Below are positions 1 to 13,399 of a DNA stretch of 64,000 bases, one piece after another (the first letter of the stretch is position 1; the number at the start of each line of letters is the position of its first letter). The notes beneath the pieces were generated by a model. The model was not told the DNA's origin. It searched no databases and was given only the letters and a program-made list of their open reading frames with translations. The position numbers were made by a program, and so were the translations under genes. The DNA comes from Varanus komodoensis (lineage: Eukaryota; Chordata; Lepidosauria; Squamata; Varanidae). Where the stretch lies: assembly GCF_004798865.1 (NCBI RefSeq), contig NW_025335589.1:12729909-12793908 (forward strand). The letters run 5' to 3'.

Positions 1-3000
1 CCCTGCTACATATGTCCTTCAGAAACTGGTGTCTTTTTACCTATACCTCCCACACTGGGACAACACAATTTTGCTTCACTTTGTGCTGGATGCCTACAAA
101 TAACTAGTAATGATCACAGCATTGCATACTTCTCAGTTGTGTGATGTAAAAATTCAATTTGAAAGCGAGGTGAATGTATAGATTGATACTATGCAGAGAA
201 AGCTCTCCAAAGTAGGCCAGGTAAAGCAAGAAGGTGGGGATAAGAGAGAATTGGTGTGATGTGAAAGCTATGCAGCTTGTCTACCTCAAGGAATAAAAGA
301 ACCCGAAGCCTCACTGTTGGGCATGTCCTTCAGGCACCAGCTTAAGTTTATGTATGCTATCTTGATGAATAAAGCTTTTGCAAGAGAATCCTGTTCTGTC
401 TTGAGCCAGATCAGAAATTCAGGGCAGTTGAAATGAACAAGAGGAGTGTGATGAAGAAACTCTAAAGTTGTGCATGTATTACATCAAGAGAAGCTCACTA
501 GGTAATTTCAGCATGCACACACACACATCATAGATAATCCTAGGCAAAGCTACTTTATTCTGGTAATCTATTACTTCCTTCTTCATGGGCATAGTTTTAA
601 TTCCATATACAGCTCCCACTTGGGGGAAAGAGTCAAAACCAACTGTGGCTATTTTCATTTTTAAAAATTACTATTATTTATTTACTGGCATTTGGGGGCG
701 TGCGACTAATAACACATATTTCCATATCATGCTGCTGTGTAGTTTCAGCACTGCCCTTGCACAGTATAAACCAACCAGAACATGCTTAATGAACTAAACA
801 CACCCATGCTCCTAAAATGTGGAAGTACAATATATCCTAATTCCCTAAAGGACATTCTATTGACATCTTCATATTTTTCTAAGCAAAACTTGCAGTCCCT
901 CTGAACAGTGAGTAAAAATAACATGCATCTAACTTAAGAGAGATCATGTTATTCTAGGTTTAGCTATTCATTCCAGGTTAAGTTGAAAAACAGATAAAAC
1001 ATATTACAGTTGGCTAAAGAATGCTGGGAGCTGGGAGTATTTTATGTCTAAATATGCATTTGCGATAAGGAGCAAACACTTTGGGTTCCAATAATAAAAA
1101 GTAAAGTGAGGATTTTAAATTCACCATGTAGTAACTTACCTTTATTTCTTGCATTTTCTGGACTCTTTTCCTGCTGTAATGTAAAACAAAGAAAAAAGCA
1201 ATTACTTCACCTATATTGTCAGGAAAAAATACATTATACTCAGGTAAATAACAGTGAAACTTTGAATATGCATTTTAAGCATATATGTGAACCAACTGAT
1301 CCTTCACAGTAGAGTGATTCTATCAAATTCATCAGGATTTACTCAGCCAAGAAATACCAAATGTGTAGCAAAAGGGCTTTTAGCATGCAGCTTAAGACAT
1401 GCTTACTAAGGATTCTGTCCTATTGCTTATTTCTGAGAAAGAATACACAAAATTGTGCATTTACATCATGATGTTCCAAATCCAGGCTTTCCCTCATAAT
1501 GCTAAATCAAAGGCTGGGGATGGGAATTCGTTATCAGGTGCAGTGGGGTGGGATACTGGGGGAACTGGCAGACAGTGCAAAGGATTTAGTGTTCACCTGT
1601 TTTGCTCTCCAGCCTCAGTGTGGAGAAAGCCTTGTATTAAGGGACACTTGCAGGAAAAAATAACCCACCCTCAGACCTATCATCTCAGTATTTGGAATTG
1701 CACATTTGTTAAGGAAATATTTAATTGGATCAAGAGAATAGAATGATTTTAAATACTACTGCAGCTCAGTTTTGCAGTGAAACAGGGAGTGTTTGAGTTG
1801 TTCTGTGCTTTCCCCACAGCATCATCTGCAGAAAAGACTGATATTTTAGGACTACAGCAGCAGCTTGACTGAGGTCTCTGGAAACTTTAGTGATGCAGAA
1901 TGCTGCAGCTCTCTTCTTGGGGAGGCAAGTTTCTGAACATTCTTTGAGCCTGCTAATCAGCTGTTAATCCGTTATTATCTACTTCCAGTCTTATTGCAGA
2001 ATTGAAATCAGAGCACTGTCTGAAGAGCGTTTCATTTCCTGCTTTTTCTCTACATAACCACTAGGTACCATTGTGTTGTAGCAGAATAGCACAAACATGC
2101 AGTTTCTTTTGTTTTCACAATTAAAGGCCATATATTCCCTAATCTAATATAAACAAAACTTATAGAAAGTGTTGATTAGACACAGAAGCAAAACTGGAGG
2201 GCCAAAAATGTCATCAAAATAACATGTAAACAACTATGAGCAGAGAATGGTGAATACATGATAATGCTTCATGCAGAAAAGTCCTTTAACTGCAGTGCTG
2301 AGTTGTATTGCTTCCCCACTGACTTCCAGTAACAATTCAGGATGTGGATCTAATCTACAAAGGTTCATTCCTGTGCTCTGTGACAACAGCTAAGGGCAGA
2401 TCTCCATACCAAAACTGGCTGTACAATGATCTCTCTAGGACTGTCACTTTCTAGGGAATTGGCAGGCAGGTGTTGTGTGACTCTCATATTGCTTAAGAAC
2501 TTTCCCATGGGCAGCTGTTTAGCCACTGCATACACAAAATGCTTGGATCCCTGGTTTCTTCCAACATGGCTTGCCTTAGAGTCTTTCCCTCTGTTCAGAC
2601 ACCTTCCATATTTGCCGATTATCTCCATGCTTTCTGAAGCATGGCAGGTGGGAACACAAGGCACACCTTTCTTGACAGCAAAAGTTGTGCTAAAGAGATC
2701 AATACTTCTTTCTGGATTTTTGCTTTTAGGCAAGTAGCCAAAGGTTGATTTTTTAAAGAAAGACTTTGCTCTGAATTAATTGTATGCTGTCAAGTAAAGT
2801 GTTTGGCTGTTTTATCTCTTGTTTGTGTGACCACTTGATTTTTAGCCATTCAATTTTTATTGACTGATCATTCTAATGTTTGTTTCTCTGAGCTTTGAGG
2901 TTCATTGGCAGAAAGGTGGGAAGACTTAAAATACAGGGGACTGTAGAAAAGTGTTCCCAGCAGTTGCTCTATGGAATTCCCTTTAACTAGGGATTCACCA

Positions 3001-4380
3001 AAGGTTAAACTTTGATCTTCTGCAGAAGTAGTATAAAAAATTGTCTATTGCATCTGCTTTTGATGGCCAGAGTTCAGCATTTGCATAGAAATGAGTGTTC
3101 AGTAGGTTTTATTTAAGGTAATATGTTATTACTGGGACAGCCATACAGAACCATCCTGAGCCTTAGAATGCAGAACTAGAATATATTTTTTAAACATACA
3201 TGGATCAAAATCAAATAGGAAAACTGACTAACTGTCCAAAGACATGCAAAGTATACAGACGACTCTTGCAAGTCATCCATGTTACAAGCAGTTCTCCTTG
3301 CCCTTATCACAGTCTAAAGCAAAAGTTGACAACTCATTTGTTCATTCATTTACATTTGCCTTCCTCTATGACACACATCTTATTTGTATCCAGGCAACCA
3401 TGAGCGTATTATTTCTCATTCAAGCAGTAACTGACATCATATTGCATTCTTCCAGTTTAATTTCTATGCATATTTCACCTTGATTGACAAGTCAATTCTA
3501 TAAAAAATACTGATGTCATTGTAGCAGTTTGGAAGTAGATGCAAAACTCATACAAAGTCTTGAACAACTCCTTAAATACATAACAGTTTAAATTCACATC
3601 CCAGCCTCCCTCCATGGGTTATATTTTCCGTCCCCTCAGAAGCTAACTCCACATCCAGTTGTGTTCAGATAATCATTCTGAAGTCAGTCAGCTTAAATGC
3701 TCATAACATGATGCATGAGTGCAGCTTTGCATACTGAAAAGCAGGGGACAGCCATGGTGAAGTAAAACTAGAAATTATTATGCATTTAACCTTTTATTGT
3801 TTTAAAGGTATTTTATTTGTTAAGCTGCTCTAGAAAAGCAGCATCTAGGCGGTTTTAAATCAGTCAGTAAAGATGACTTGCAAACTGTTGTGAGATTTTG
3901 AAATGTCAGGCTCCAGCATCTGAAGCCACTCATTAAATTCAGTACTTGTGCTAATAAGTTATTTTTCTTCGCAGCAAGCCTACCTCAAAACTATTCCCTT
4001 CTTTATGACCTGGTGTTGTGTCATGATTGTGCACTTAGAATAAAATCCCATGGAATGCCTCTAATTTATTTATTTCAATAAATCTTTCAGTAAGCAACCA
4101 ATAGAAGAAGACTTTGTAGTATGATGTTTAAACTAACCCCTATAGAGGAGATTATTACATCTGGGATCATGATTATGGCATTATCCTTCCTGAACTACCA
4201 TGCAACCCACATCTTCTCTCCCCAGAAGGCATTTTACACAAATTAAATGTACAATGTAGGCATAAAAACAGACTGTGCAGTTATGGCATACAACTCACAA
4301 ACAATGGATTTTAGACCATCAGATTTTTTAAAATTCCTCCTGCTTCCACAGTCCATGAAACACAGCAAAAAGGAAGCATC
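1..4380. other. Non-coding DNA, no gene recognised
   Basis: AT-rich sequence with no recognised exon or repeat apart from a very short CA run near 515-527. The opposing open frames around 2365-2737 overlap each other and resemble no protein I know. The part around 1,740-2,000 has less low-complexity sequence and could be conserved non-coding DNA, but nothing in the window proves it. Confidence 0.5.
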
Positions 4381-4384
4381 CCCA

Positions 4385-4516
4385 CATGGCTGGGACGCTG
4401 TTCAGAGAACCGAAACCCAAACTCTAACCCGGATGCTGTAACAGTATCCTGTAATAGCAAGGGGTTGGACCCAATAACCTTCTGGCCCCTTCCAGTTCTA
4501 CTATTTTAAGATTCTA
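4385..4516 (+). mobile_element. CR1 LINE 3' end fragment
   Basis: The segment ends with the typical CR1 3' terminus: 'aaggggttggaccc...', then 'ccttccagttctactatt' and a decayed ATTCTA tail. Only the last ~130 bp or less is present, so this is a strongly 5'-truncated, old copy with no coding capacity. The left limit is uncertain because the upstream part has diverged. Confidence 0.75.
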
Positions 4517-6389
4517 ACCCTAGATTGCAATAATTTTGGGCACAGTAGTCACTACTGATTTTATACCCACATTTTATATTACTTAGGTTGCAATTCCATT
4601 CTCACTTACTGTGACTTACTTCTGAATAGTCATGAATAAGATTGCACTTTATAGTATGTTTAGGAGAGAGTCATCAACTTTGTTTCTGATTGGTTTCTTA
4701 TGACTTTATCAGTTGCAAACAGGCAGGTGAGGGCTTCTTTTAATTGGATCTGGGTTTTCTGTTAGCTTATTTGGAGTTTTGTTTATTTATTTGCATGTGC
4801 ACCTGCAAGAAGGCATCCCCCTCACAGCTGTAACTCAGGAGCAACAAATCTATTCACAAGTAAACTTGTGAATAAATGGAATACACTGTCATAGTTCTTG
4901 TGGGCTTAGTAATCATATCAAAATATCTTAGACATTTGTGCTAGCACTGATCATTATAGGAACTACAGTTGCAACAGCAGGGAACAGGAAAATATAAATT
5001 AGAAGCCAATTATCCTGCCAGCATCTACCTGAATTTCAGCTGCAAGCTGATTTTTCCCCCTCCTCCCAAAGGTAACAATAATGCCTTTTTTGTGGCATTT
5101 ACTAACCATCACCTTCTGGTTAACTATGACAACACTACCAAAAACATTTCTTCTGCTTTCACATACTGTGATAAGCTCATCAAAACAGCCTGATACAAAG
5201 TATGTTCTTAAAACTAGTTCAAGACTCTTCAATGTCTGAAGTCAAATTTGTCTTTTACTTCCACATGGATCACTCTCACTCAAATGGGACTCCTTTGTTC
5301 CTCATTTCTAGCAGTAAAAGGCAGTCCTTCAAACAAAGGAACAGACTTCCTCACACTACAGCTGGTATCAGTGCTGTTTCTGGGTGGAAAATAAACTGGA
5401 AACTCTTGAGTGAGTCAGGGAGGTCCAGGGAGTAGTGATATTTGTGACTGACTGGAAAGGGTTGTTGTGAAGTTTGCATAATATTTAGTCCTGAAAGCAC
5501 TAAATGGCATTTTTGCTTAAAGCTATATGATGTTTTAAAGAATCCACTATTTGCAAAGGACCTCAGTGGATCCCCCTGCTGCTTCAGTGAAAGCTTTGAA
5601 ATTGAAAAATGTAATCATGAGGCACATCAGAACTTGGTGTTTTCTCAAAATCATTAAGTTATTAAGAATCTTCTTATATGGATATCTGAGAAATCTGATG
5701 GGAGTGAAATTCCAATGGATCTAATTGATTCAAACCCATGGATTCTATTCTCCCAACTTTGCTATGATGCCAATTCAATCTGATGGAAGTTGAGACAGCA
5801 CATAGACTTTTGTTTTTTAAAGGGATTGTGATTTGTGTTTTTAAAAAGCTGGGAAATGTGTGCAAAATTTACTCCTCTGTGGTTTGGGCAGATCTGAAAT
5901 TAACTGTCAGAAAACTGAAGGCAGCAAAGGTGGAATGTGTGCATCATATTCAGTGAGAGAAGGAGGCTTCCATACTTCTCAGTTAAATGCTACAAAACAA
6001 CAGCAGTGACTTAGATCTAATAAGTTGGTCCCAGTGTGCACAAATGTGTTGAAAGTCTATCAAGTTCAAATGGAATGACTCTTCCAGTGTCACACATCCC
6101 TATCTTATTATGAAGGTAACTGGACCTATGGTGTGTTAACCTGAAGAGGACAGCCTGGTGGCAGGCTGCAGCCCCCAGTCCAATATCAACCATGTCTTTC
6201 ACACCTATAATTGCCATTGCCTTTACTTGAGCAGTGATGGGAACTAGAGGAAAAACTGAACATTTCAACCATACATTGTCCAGGCACCAGGTCTATCACT
6301 GCGAAAAAAACAGAGGGGTTAATTTAGACCATACTTTCTGATGATTTTTCACTATATTGTTGTCATGTCGACCAGAAATGGCATTGCTT
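4517..6389. other. Non-coding DNA with one palindromic repeat copy
   Basis: No exon recognised. Around 4589-4655 a diverged copy of a short 'tgcaatcctat...acttacttctgaatag...' palindromic interspersed repeat is visible; related copies lie near 19.56, 22.73 and 27.26 kb. The rest is ordinary AT-rich sequence. Confidence 0.45.
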
Positions 6390-6391
6390 TA

Positions 6392-6530
6392 CTATTTATT
6401 ACATCTCAATTTTGCCATGCTGCTAAAGTCTCTTGGAGGCTTACAGAATATTAAACTTTTGCATATACAATATTGAACATAATATAAAGTGTTTTATATA
6501 CAAAAACAATTTTAAATTATCAGATAGTTC
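6392..6530 (-). mobile_element. L2/CR1-type LINE 3' end remnant
   Basis: On the plus strand this reads like the reverse complement of a reptile LINE 3' end: 'tatttattacat...', a decayed 'tgctaaagtctcttggaggcttacagaatatt' (the usual 'ctcaaggcggcttacag') and then A-rich 'acaatattgaa...aaaacaat' runs. It is old and too short to assign firmly to a clade. Confidence 0.5.
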
Positions 6531-6540
6531 ATGAAAGCAA

Positions 6541-6600
6541 TGAAGTCATTATAGTCCACAAAAGCTAGTTCAGAATAAATTTGTTAATCTGTAAAACCCT
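6541..6600 (+). repeat. Old interspersed repeat fragment, family not named
   Basis: The string 'tagtccacaaaagct...' followed by 'aataaatttgttaatctgtaa' matches from memory a common sauropsid repeat ending ('gtccacgaaagctt...aataaatttgttagtct'). A second piece resembling the 'aaggtgccacaagattct' end of that repeat is seen near 7205-7223. I cannot name the family with confidence, and the two pieces may be unrelated insertions. Confidence 0.4.
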
Positions 6601-7212
6601 GTATCAGCTTAAAACTAGCATTAGTTGCATTTGGGGTCATTTTTGACCTGAGGCAAGTGCTGAATATGGAAAGCCTTCCTTCTGGCTGTAATTTCTTTCT
6701 AGAAGGTTTCAATCAAGAAAAGAATAGCTCTCAGCTCTCAGCAAGAAAAGGTAAGGTTTAATATTTCCCAAGGCTATACAAAAAAGAAATTCTGCATAAC
6801 AATGCTTGGCCTATTGGCCTTTTCTCTGCCTAAAAATAATTTTGCCTACTATAAAAAAATCATAACAAAGCTTTCCTTCAATGAATTTTAATTCTGTTTG
6901 CTGAAACCTTTAACTTAGAAACTTAACTTTAAAAAAGAGATTGAGATTATTCTTTTGTTCCTCTGTTAGATCCTATTTTTTGGAACATAAAAGTACCCCA
7001 TACAACATTCCTATAGTGATTCTGGGGTATTTTCAATCCCAGGTTTGTAGGGGAAAAACTGTAAAGCAGCTGGAATTTGGAGGATTTTTAGGTTAGACAC
7101 TTTGTGACAATACCCTAGAAGGACGAGTCTATAGGGATATTCATATGTAAGTTACAGAATAGAATGTGATCTTTAGGAGGGATACCAATTACCACATGAT
7201 GTGACAAAGGTG

Positions 7213-7255
7213 CCACAAGATTCTGTGTGTGTGTGTGTGTGTGCGTGTCTTGTGG
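7213..7255. repeat. (TG)n microsatellite between 8-bp inverted arms
   Basis: About 11 TG units at roughly 7223-7247, with one interruption (gcg). It is bounded by 'ccacaaga' at 7213-7220 and its exact reverse complement 'tcttgtgg' at 7248-7255. The array is probably polymorphic in length. Confidence 0.9.
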
Positions 7256-7358
7256 GAAGATATATGATGATTAGTTACAGGAAAAGGAAGCAATTCTGAA
7301 AGAATTAATATGTTGTTACTATGTTTTGAATGCACTACTTTAGCATTGTTGATTTTAG

Positions 7359-8476
7359 CATATGGAAAACACAACAGAAATAACAATCTTATAGCTTATC
7401 GGGATATAATTGACCAATCAGGATGATTTAAATCTTGGCAAAAACTGAAAGATGAAAGGAAAAATATACAATGACTTGTTTACTATCAAATGATTTCAAA
7501 CTGAAGGGGGAAATGCAACCAAATTTTAAGAGAGCTGATAGATTTTGAAATGTTGATTACATAACAGAATGATCACTTACTGGGAAGATTTTACAAATTG
7601 GTATTACACTATGACACTGAAAACCCATCAAGATAAGAAATGCATGACAATTTGGAAACAGAATCTTGGTGAAGAAAGATCATCTGGTCAGTGGGAAGCT
7701 CTTTGGAAGAAAGATATTAAATTCACTACTGGTCAAGCATTAAGAGAAAATTGGTATAATATGTTTTATTGGTGGTATATTACTCCAAAAGATATCAGGA
7801 AAATGGATAAGATTTTACAATGTAAAATGTTGGAAATGTGAAAGGGTAGATGGGACCTTCTATCATATGTGGTCAACTTGCAAAATAACACAAAAATTCT
7901 GGAAACTAATACATGCAGAAATGCAGAAAATCTTTAAAATTAAGTTTCCTATGAGTGCAAAGAATGTGCTTTTGAATACCATTCCAGAGACCCTTCAAAA
8001 ATATGTCAGAGCTATTTAAGTATATGACTACGGTAGCAGCAATCACAATAGCTTCAAAATGGAAATCACTGGAGCCCCAACCATTGAAGAATGGAGGAAC
8101 AGATTAGCAGAATATGCAGTGATGGCAAAGCTAACTAATTATGTAAACAGAACACCATTAGAAGAATTTATCAAATGGAAATTTTGTTGTACTTAGTATG
8201 ATTAATGGAAGTCCTGGGGAGTTTGGAAAAGGAAAAGGAAAGCATTAGAATTTGACTTGGTTAGAAAATCTGCTGACATATAGAATAATTTTTGCATATT
8301 CTCAGAGTGTGGGAAGATTTGAAAAGAGTTGGTTTGGGGGGCTGCAGTATATGGGCTGTGTTTTTCTAATTTCCTTGGCAACTTTGTTTATTTTGTTCAG
8401 TTTAGTCTGTTTTGTTTATGCTACTTTTTTCTTTGTAATTGTATAAGTTGAAAAAATAAAAATTATTTTTAAAAAA
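7359..8476 (+). mobile_element. 5'-truncated L1 LINE, ORF2 C-terminal end and 3' UTR
   Basis: The open frame at 7569-7841 and the frames after it read like the ORF2 C-terminus of squamate L1: a W/Y-rich stretch with 'MFYWWYITPKDIRKM', then after a frame break 'YHMWSTCKI'-like sequence, then near 8070-8190 an 'EEWRNRLAEYAVMAKLT' motif. An untranslated tail rich in TTTTGTTT and an A-rich end close at about 8476. The flanks 7341-7358 and 8477-8494 agree at 16 of 18 bases and are a plausible target-site duplication. The copy is about 1.1 kb against a full length of several kb and has several stops and frameshifts, so it is inactive. Confidence 0.8.
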
Positions 8477-8576
8477 TAGTATTGTTGATTTGAGATTCTT
8501 GTGTTGTTTTAATTATTGCAAGCCTCACGGAGAGCCCAAGTATGAACTGTAGCAGCATACAAACTGGTCAGATAGT

Positions 8577-9740
8577 ATGTTCCATTGTTTGTCTTTTTGC
8601 AATCCCAATCTAGGTTTGATTTTCCTTTGATTTCTTGGATCTTCTGGAAGAGGTCTCTTATTTTTCCTCTCCTGTTGTCCTCTTCTATGTCTTTGCACTG
8701 ATCATTGTAATAGTTCTTTTTGTCTCTACATGATAGTCACTGAAGAGTTGTATTCAGGAATCTATCCCTATTTCTGTCACCTTTTGCTTTTGTTTCTTGC
8801 TTGTCCTTTGCAACTTTACTCTGTCATCCATATAGGCTTTTTCTTGTTGCTACAGGAATTGTCTTTGGCATTCTTCTCTAGTAATGTCTCTGGTTTCAGT
8901 GCATAGTTATTCTGGCTATTAAATTGAGCATTTAAAATCTACTCTTTATGTGGACTTTAAATTCTTAAATGATAGCTAAGTTATATTCAGTAGTAACTTT
9001 CTACTGGTGATCTTTCTTAGCCTGACTCTGATTTTTGAAATAAAGAGCAGATGGTCATTACCACAGTCTGCTCCTAGTCTTCTTTTGGCCACAAGAATAC
9101 AGCTCACCTTCTGCTTCCAATTACATAATCATTTGAGTTCTGTATTGGCCATCTTGTGAAGTCCATATATACAGTTTTCTGAACAGTTGCTTGAAGTATG
9201 TGTTTGCAGTTAATGGGTTGTTGGCTTCACAAAATTCTGTGAGTTGTTCTCCTGCTTCATTTCTTACCCCTAGGCCAATTTTTCCTACATTTGATTCTGC
9301 TTTGGTTCCTGCTTTTGCATTTCAGCCACCTAGGATCACCAGCATGTCTTGTTTTGGTGTGTTATCAATTTCCTCTTTAACACCTGCATACAAGTTTTTT
9401 TATTTACTTTTCTTCAGCATCTGTTGTTAGAATGTATATTTGTATGATGGTTATTTTGATAGGTTTTCCATTATATCAGATCAATATTATTTGGTCAAAC
9501 TGTGCATTGTAAGATCTTACTGCCTGTGCTATGTCTTGCCTCAGTATTACAAGCACTTCATTTCTTTTGAGTTTGACATTTTCAGAGTAAAACACAGATT
9601 TGATGGCAATTGAATCATTATAGGAGGAGCTCTGCTATCCCTTTTATCAGCATCAGTGGCAGTTCTGGCTAAAGCCTTTTGAGACAGGAGATCAGGGCTG
9701 CCCCAGCTAGGTAGTTCTTCCCACAGATATTTTTTACCTT
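8577..9740 (-). mobile_element. RTE/BovB-type LINE fragment, endonuclease region
   Basis: The reverse complement encodes a decayed apurinic-type endonuclease of the RTE clade. Recognisable pieces include an 'FGLGVRNEAGEQLTEFCEANN' -like core broken by changes, followed by 'W-S-DGQYR' and an 'ADCGNDH' region that corresponds to the conserved S/N-D-H end of the domain. The same DNA is present, also on the minus strand, at about 16.08-17.1 kb. The coding frame is interrupted many times. The left end lies close to the L1 insertion at 8494; the right end (5' side of the element) fades near 9740. Confidence 0.75.
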
Positions 9741-12700
9741 ACTTAGCTTTGTATTTTGTTAATTCACTCTGTGTTACCATAATTTATGCTTATAATTTTA
9801 GGAAACTTTATATATTTTATACTTACATTTTATATTTTTAAGTGATCAAGAAAAGATACCTAGAATGCATCCCTCTCATGAATTTATTTAAATATCCATG
9901 GTAATTTTTCAGTACTAAAGTATTTTTTGTAGAATCTCCTTCTGTTTACAAGTACATAGTTTATATACTCCTTGAGCAAAGCAGATGTACCTTTATGATT
10001 ACTTTAGTATATATACAGGGCCCCAGGTCTAGTTCATGAACTTGGCACGTGGATGGGAGCTTTGACCCTTTCAGCCTAGTCCATATGAGGTATCCTGTAC
10101 TTATACTAAAAACGGAGGAGAACATATACCCACTAGCTGTGTCTTAAACCTTATGGCTGCAAAGGTACTTTGATAAATATATCTCAGACTTAACAAGAAA
10201 GAAGAAGGATAACTATGACATATTAGATTTTTGAGTGGTTGTCATTTTTCCCCTTAGAGGCTCATTGTTTTTAACAGTTGCATGAACGCTACAAATCTCT
10301 GCTGCTTGTTTCAGTTATTAGTTGCCAAGCTTCTCTCAGAAAATTAGGTGCAGGTTGTCTTGCATCATCAGAGTTAATTGAAGGATCAACCAGATGTTAA
10401 TGAAATCAGAAATGTCCCATCAAAAATGCAAATTAGTTTTAAATTGTAGCTTCCTCGATTTCTGTCTAAGCCTGAAAAACACTTTGCTCTATTATATTGT
10501 CATGCATTTCCATCAAAGCTACTTTTGTTACATTCTGTTCAGGATTTAAACCTGCTGAAGAACGATAACAGATTATACTCCATTGCCATTCCCAATCTAT
10601 CTAATGAAAAGGAAATCCTAAACTGAATAGCACCAGTCTTATGTTGTCATAAATACGCTTTCCCTGTTTTTGCTCCAGAAAAATCATGAAACTTTATTCT
10701 ATTATGCAAATTAATATTACAGATTAAGTCTGCAAGTTCACTTTTCTGATTATCCTAACACTGCTATGTTTATGAATTCTGTTAACCAAAATCAGGTTGA
10801 TCTACTGTAAAAGAAAAAAAAAGACTTATTTTAGGATTGTATCTATTTTTGTATAAGCCACCTATTGGATTAATAAGCCATCTCAAGGCAGGTTGCAGAA
10901 TGCATCCCCTACCAGTTTCTTTTTCCAGACTGCCCTCAGATATTTGGACAGAACAGATAAGTAGTATCTGAGGTAAAATAGCTCAGATACTAACTTTCCC
11001 TTACATATTTAAAACAAAAGTAACTATCATTTGCAAGTAGATGAGTGATAGAACAGACAGACCAAACGCTTTATCCAGAATATGCCAGGTTTTTTGTTTT
11101 TTTACAGGAACCTTCCCCCACATATGGGAAGCATTCAAAAATGATGCCCCATTTCCTGATGAGGTTCAATGCACTATCTCATTGTATTGCACAGGAGGCC
11201 ACCTTAAGACATGTATAGATGTTGTTTACATAAATGTTCATATCACATAATACAGAATGGAATACCCCTGTATATATACATATATTTTCCAGAGTGCCAG
11301 GATAGGTGGGTGTTTTTGTATCAGTGCTGGCTATTACTGCCTTAAAGGGGATAAAAACACAGCATAAAATTATGTTGCCTAGAATTCGGTAGCTAATGGC
11401 CAAGATAATCACAACTGCAAGTTGAGTCAAGAGATGCCCGTAATAAGTTGCAGAATTACATAGATGGAGCTGAACTGTGGAGCAAGTTAGAGAAACAGTG
11501 AAAGAGGAACAGAGAGAGAGCCCTGACATAAGAAAACTGCAAAGCTGTTCATATGATGTGCTGAAATTTCCCATTTGGTAGAAGCTAAATTGCTTTCTAT
11601 ACTTTTTTCAAAAAAAGAAGAAAATTTAAGTTAAGTTCATATGGGTGGTATTATTGCACTTCTCTTTGTTATGAGGTAGCCAAGGAGCTTATATGACAGC
11701 GGCCTGTATTTTGTCACACATCTCTCTTTAGCCTCCCTAGTTTACCATATATCCATTTAAACCTGTAGAAGGCATTTCATGAAGCTTTTTCTGATCAAAA
11801 AGTCTGTGCATGCTGGGGCTGTAGAACACTGAAGAAATGCGTAAAAAAACAAGCATATTCTACCTCTCTTGCAATGATAAGATAAACTCAAAAAGGCCGT
11901 CCAAGCACCCCATGAATAAAGAAGAACAGAAGCCTTTACAAGAGGTCAAGAAAACTGGAGGACAGACGTTGGCCTAAAACTAGCTGCAAGGTATGTGATG
12001 ATAGACTACCAGCTAGGGCAAGTTAAGATGCTCACAGCAAGTGCATCAACAATCATCTTCACAAGCTACTTATATGTACACAGAGTACGTTTACAGGTAG
12101 ATACATATTTCAGGTGAACTCCATATGCATGTGGATGCTTGCAAAGAATTCTCCCTCACAGCCAAACTGAAGCCGCTAAAGCCTTACTGAAGTCAATAGG
12201 GCATAACTGTATCTTTATGGGAAATGATCTGTCAAATCTGAGATTTTCCAGAAACATTTTTCTAGAGAATCTTTGCTACATGGGTCAGACAAGTGTCATA
12301 GTTAATGCAACTTTCGCTCAGCTTTTGTCAAGACAATGAAGTTATAGGAACTGCTTTAGGATTCTGAACCAGAATTATCAGCTTATTTTATAGTGCCTAA
12401 CATCATCTCAGTAATGAAGGGCAATTAAGCAGAATTAACAGTCATACCACCATAATAATAATTGTGTGTGGATTTAAATATATGCATATATGATACATAC
12501 AGTTAAGATGATTAATTGTTCTAGAGCTTTTGTAAAAAGTGCAAATGATTTTGCTGTTGAGACTTCTTGATTTGCAAAAATATACCAACAGGCTGAGATC
12601 GTGAATTCAATAACCAAATGAATATTGGAGCAGTTGCAGTATGTTGCATCATGTTATGTTTCATCATCTTATGTCAGCCGAAACCAGTGAGGTGTAGCAA

Positions 12701-13395
12701 TGCATAGCACACCAGAACTGAAAAGAATCCTCTCTTTTGTGTCAGGCAGGTTGTATTCAATCCAGACTTTTCAATACACAGCAGATGAAAAGCAGAGAAA
12801 ATTTTCCACTGGGTTTATGATGAGAAGAGATTCTGGATGGCTAACCACACAAATTGCTATTCTGGCACATTAGGAGCTTTGAGCTACTTGTAAGATATCT
12901 AACCTGGCACTGTAGGGGAGGGAAAAACACCCTGATTTAAGTGCACTGCGATGCTTTAGCAGGAGTAAAAATATAATCTTTCCTTATTTCAGCTGCTATA
13001 AGTTGCGATCCAGAACACACTTACCAAGAAATAAGTTACATTAAAATCAAGGAGATTCACTCCAAGGATAAAGGGTCAGGGAAACAATCTTCATACACAG
13101 GTAACCTCAATCCTTTTACAGAATGGGTTGGGTACAACTGACATTTTTATCATGGAGCAGTGATGTGCTAGGCAAACACCATAGGTAGGGTCTGAAATTC
13201 AGTAAAGAAAGTCTACATGTTATAAACACATTGCATAGAAAAGAATTTACCACACAAATGCATCATAAGTACAAGTGACAAAATACCCCATAATAACCTG
13301 GTTAGCAAACTAGCTTAAAAATGGGCTAGTGAACAACTATCAGGTGAATCAATAGCTAGAGAATCAGACTAAAAGAGTACTTATCAATGGCACCT
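9741..13395. other. Non-coding DNA, nothing assigned
   Basis: No exon or clear transposon recognised over about 3.6 kb. A short minus-like LINE 3' hint ('aagccatctcaaggcaggttgc') sits near 10880. The part around 10,330-10,480 has the look of a conserved non-coding element (no low complexity, homeobox-type TAATTG/ATTAG words), but this is only an impression. The minus-strand frame at 11179-11574 is hydrophobic and resembles no known protein. Confidence 0.45.
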
Positions 13396-13399
13396 TCCC

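Noticed and set aside
2365-2737. Overlapping open frames of 103 and 122 codons on opposite strands
   Set aside because: Neither translation shows a known motif, there is no splice or promoter support, and the two frames shadow each other.
11179-11574. Minus-strand 131-codon hydrophobic frame
   Set aside because: Composition follows T/A-rich DNA; no motif or gene context.
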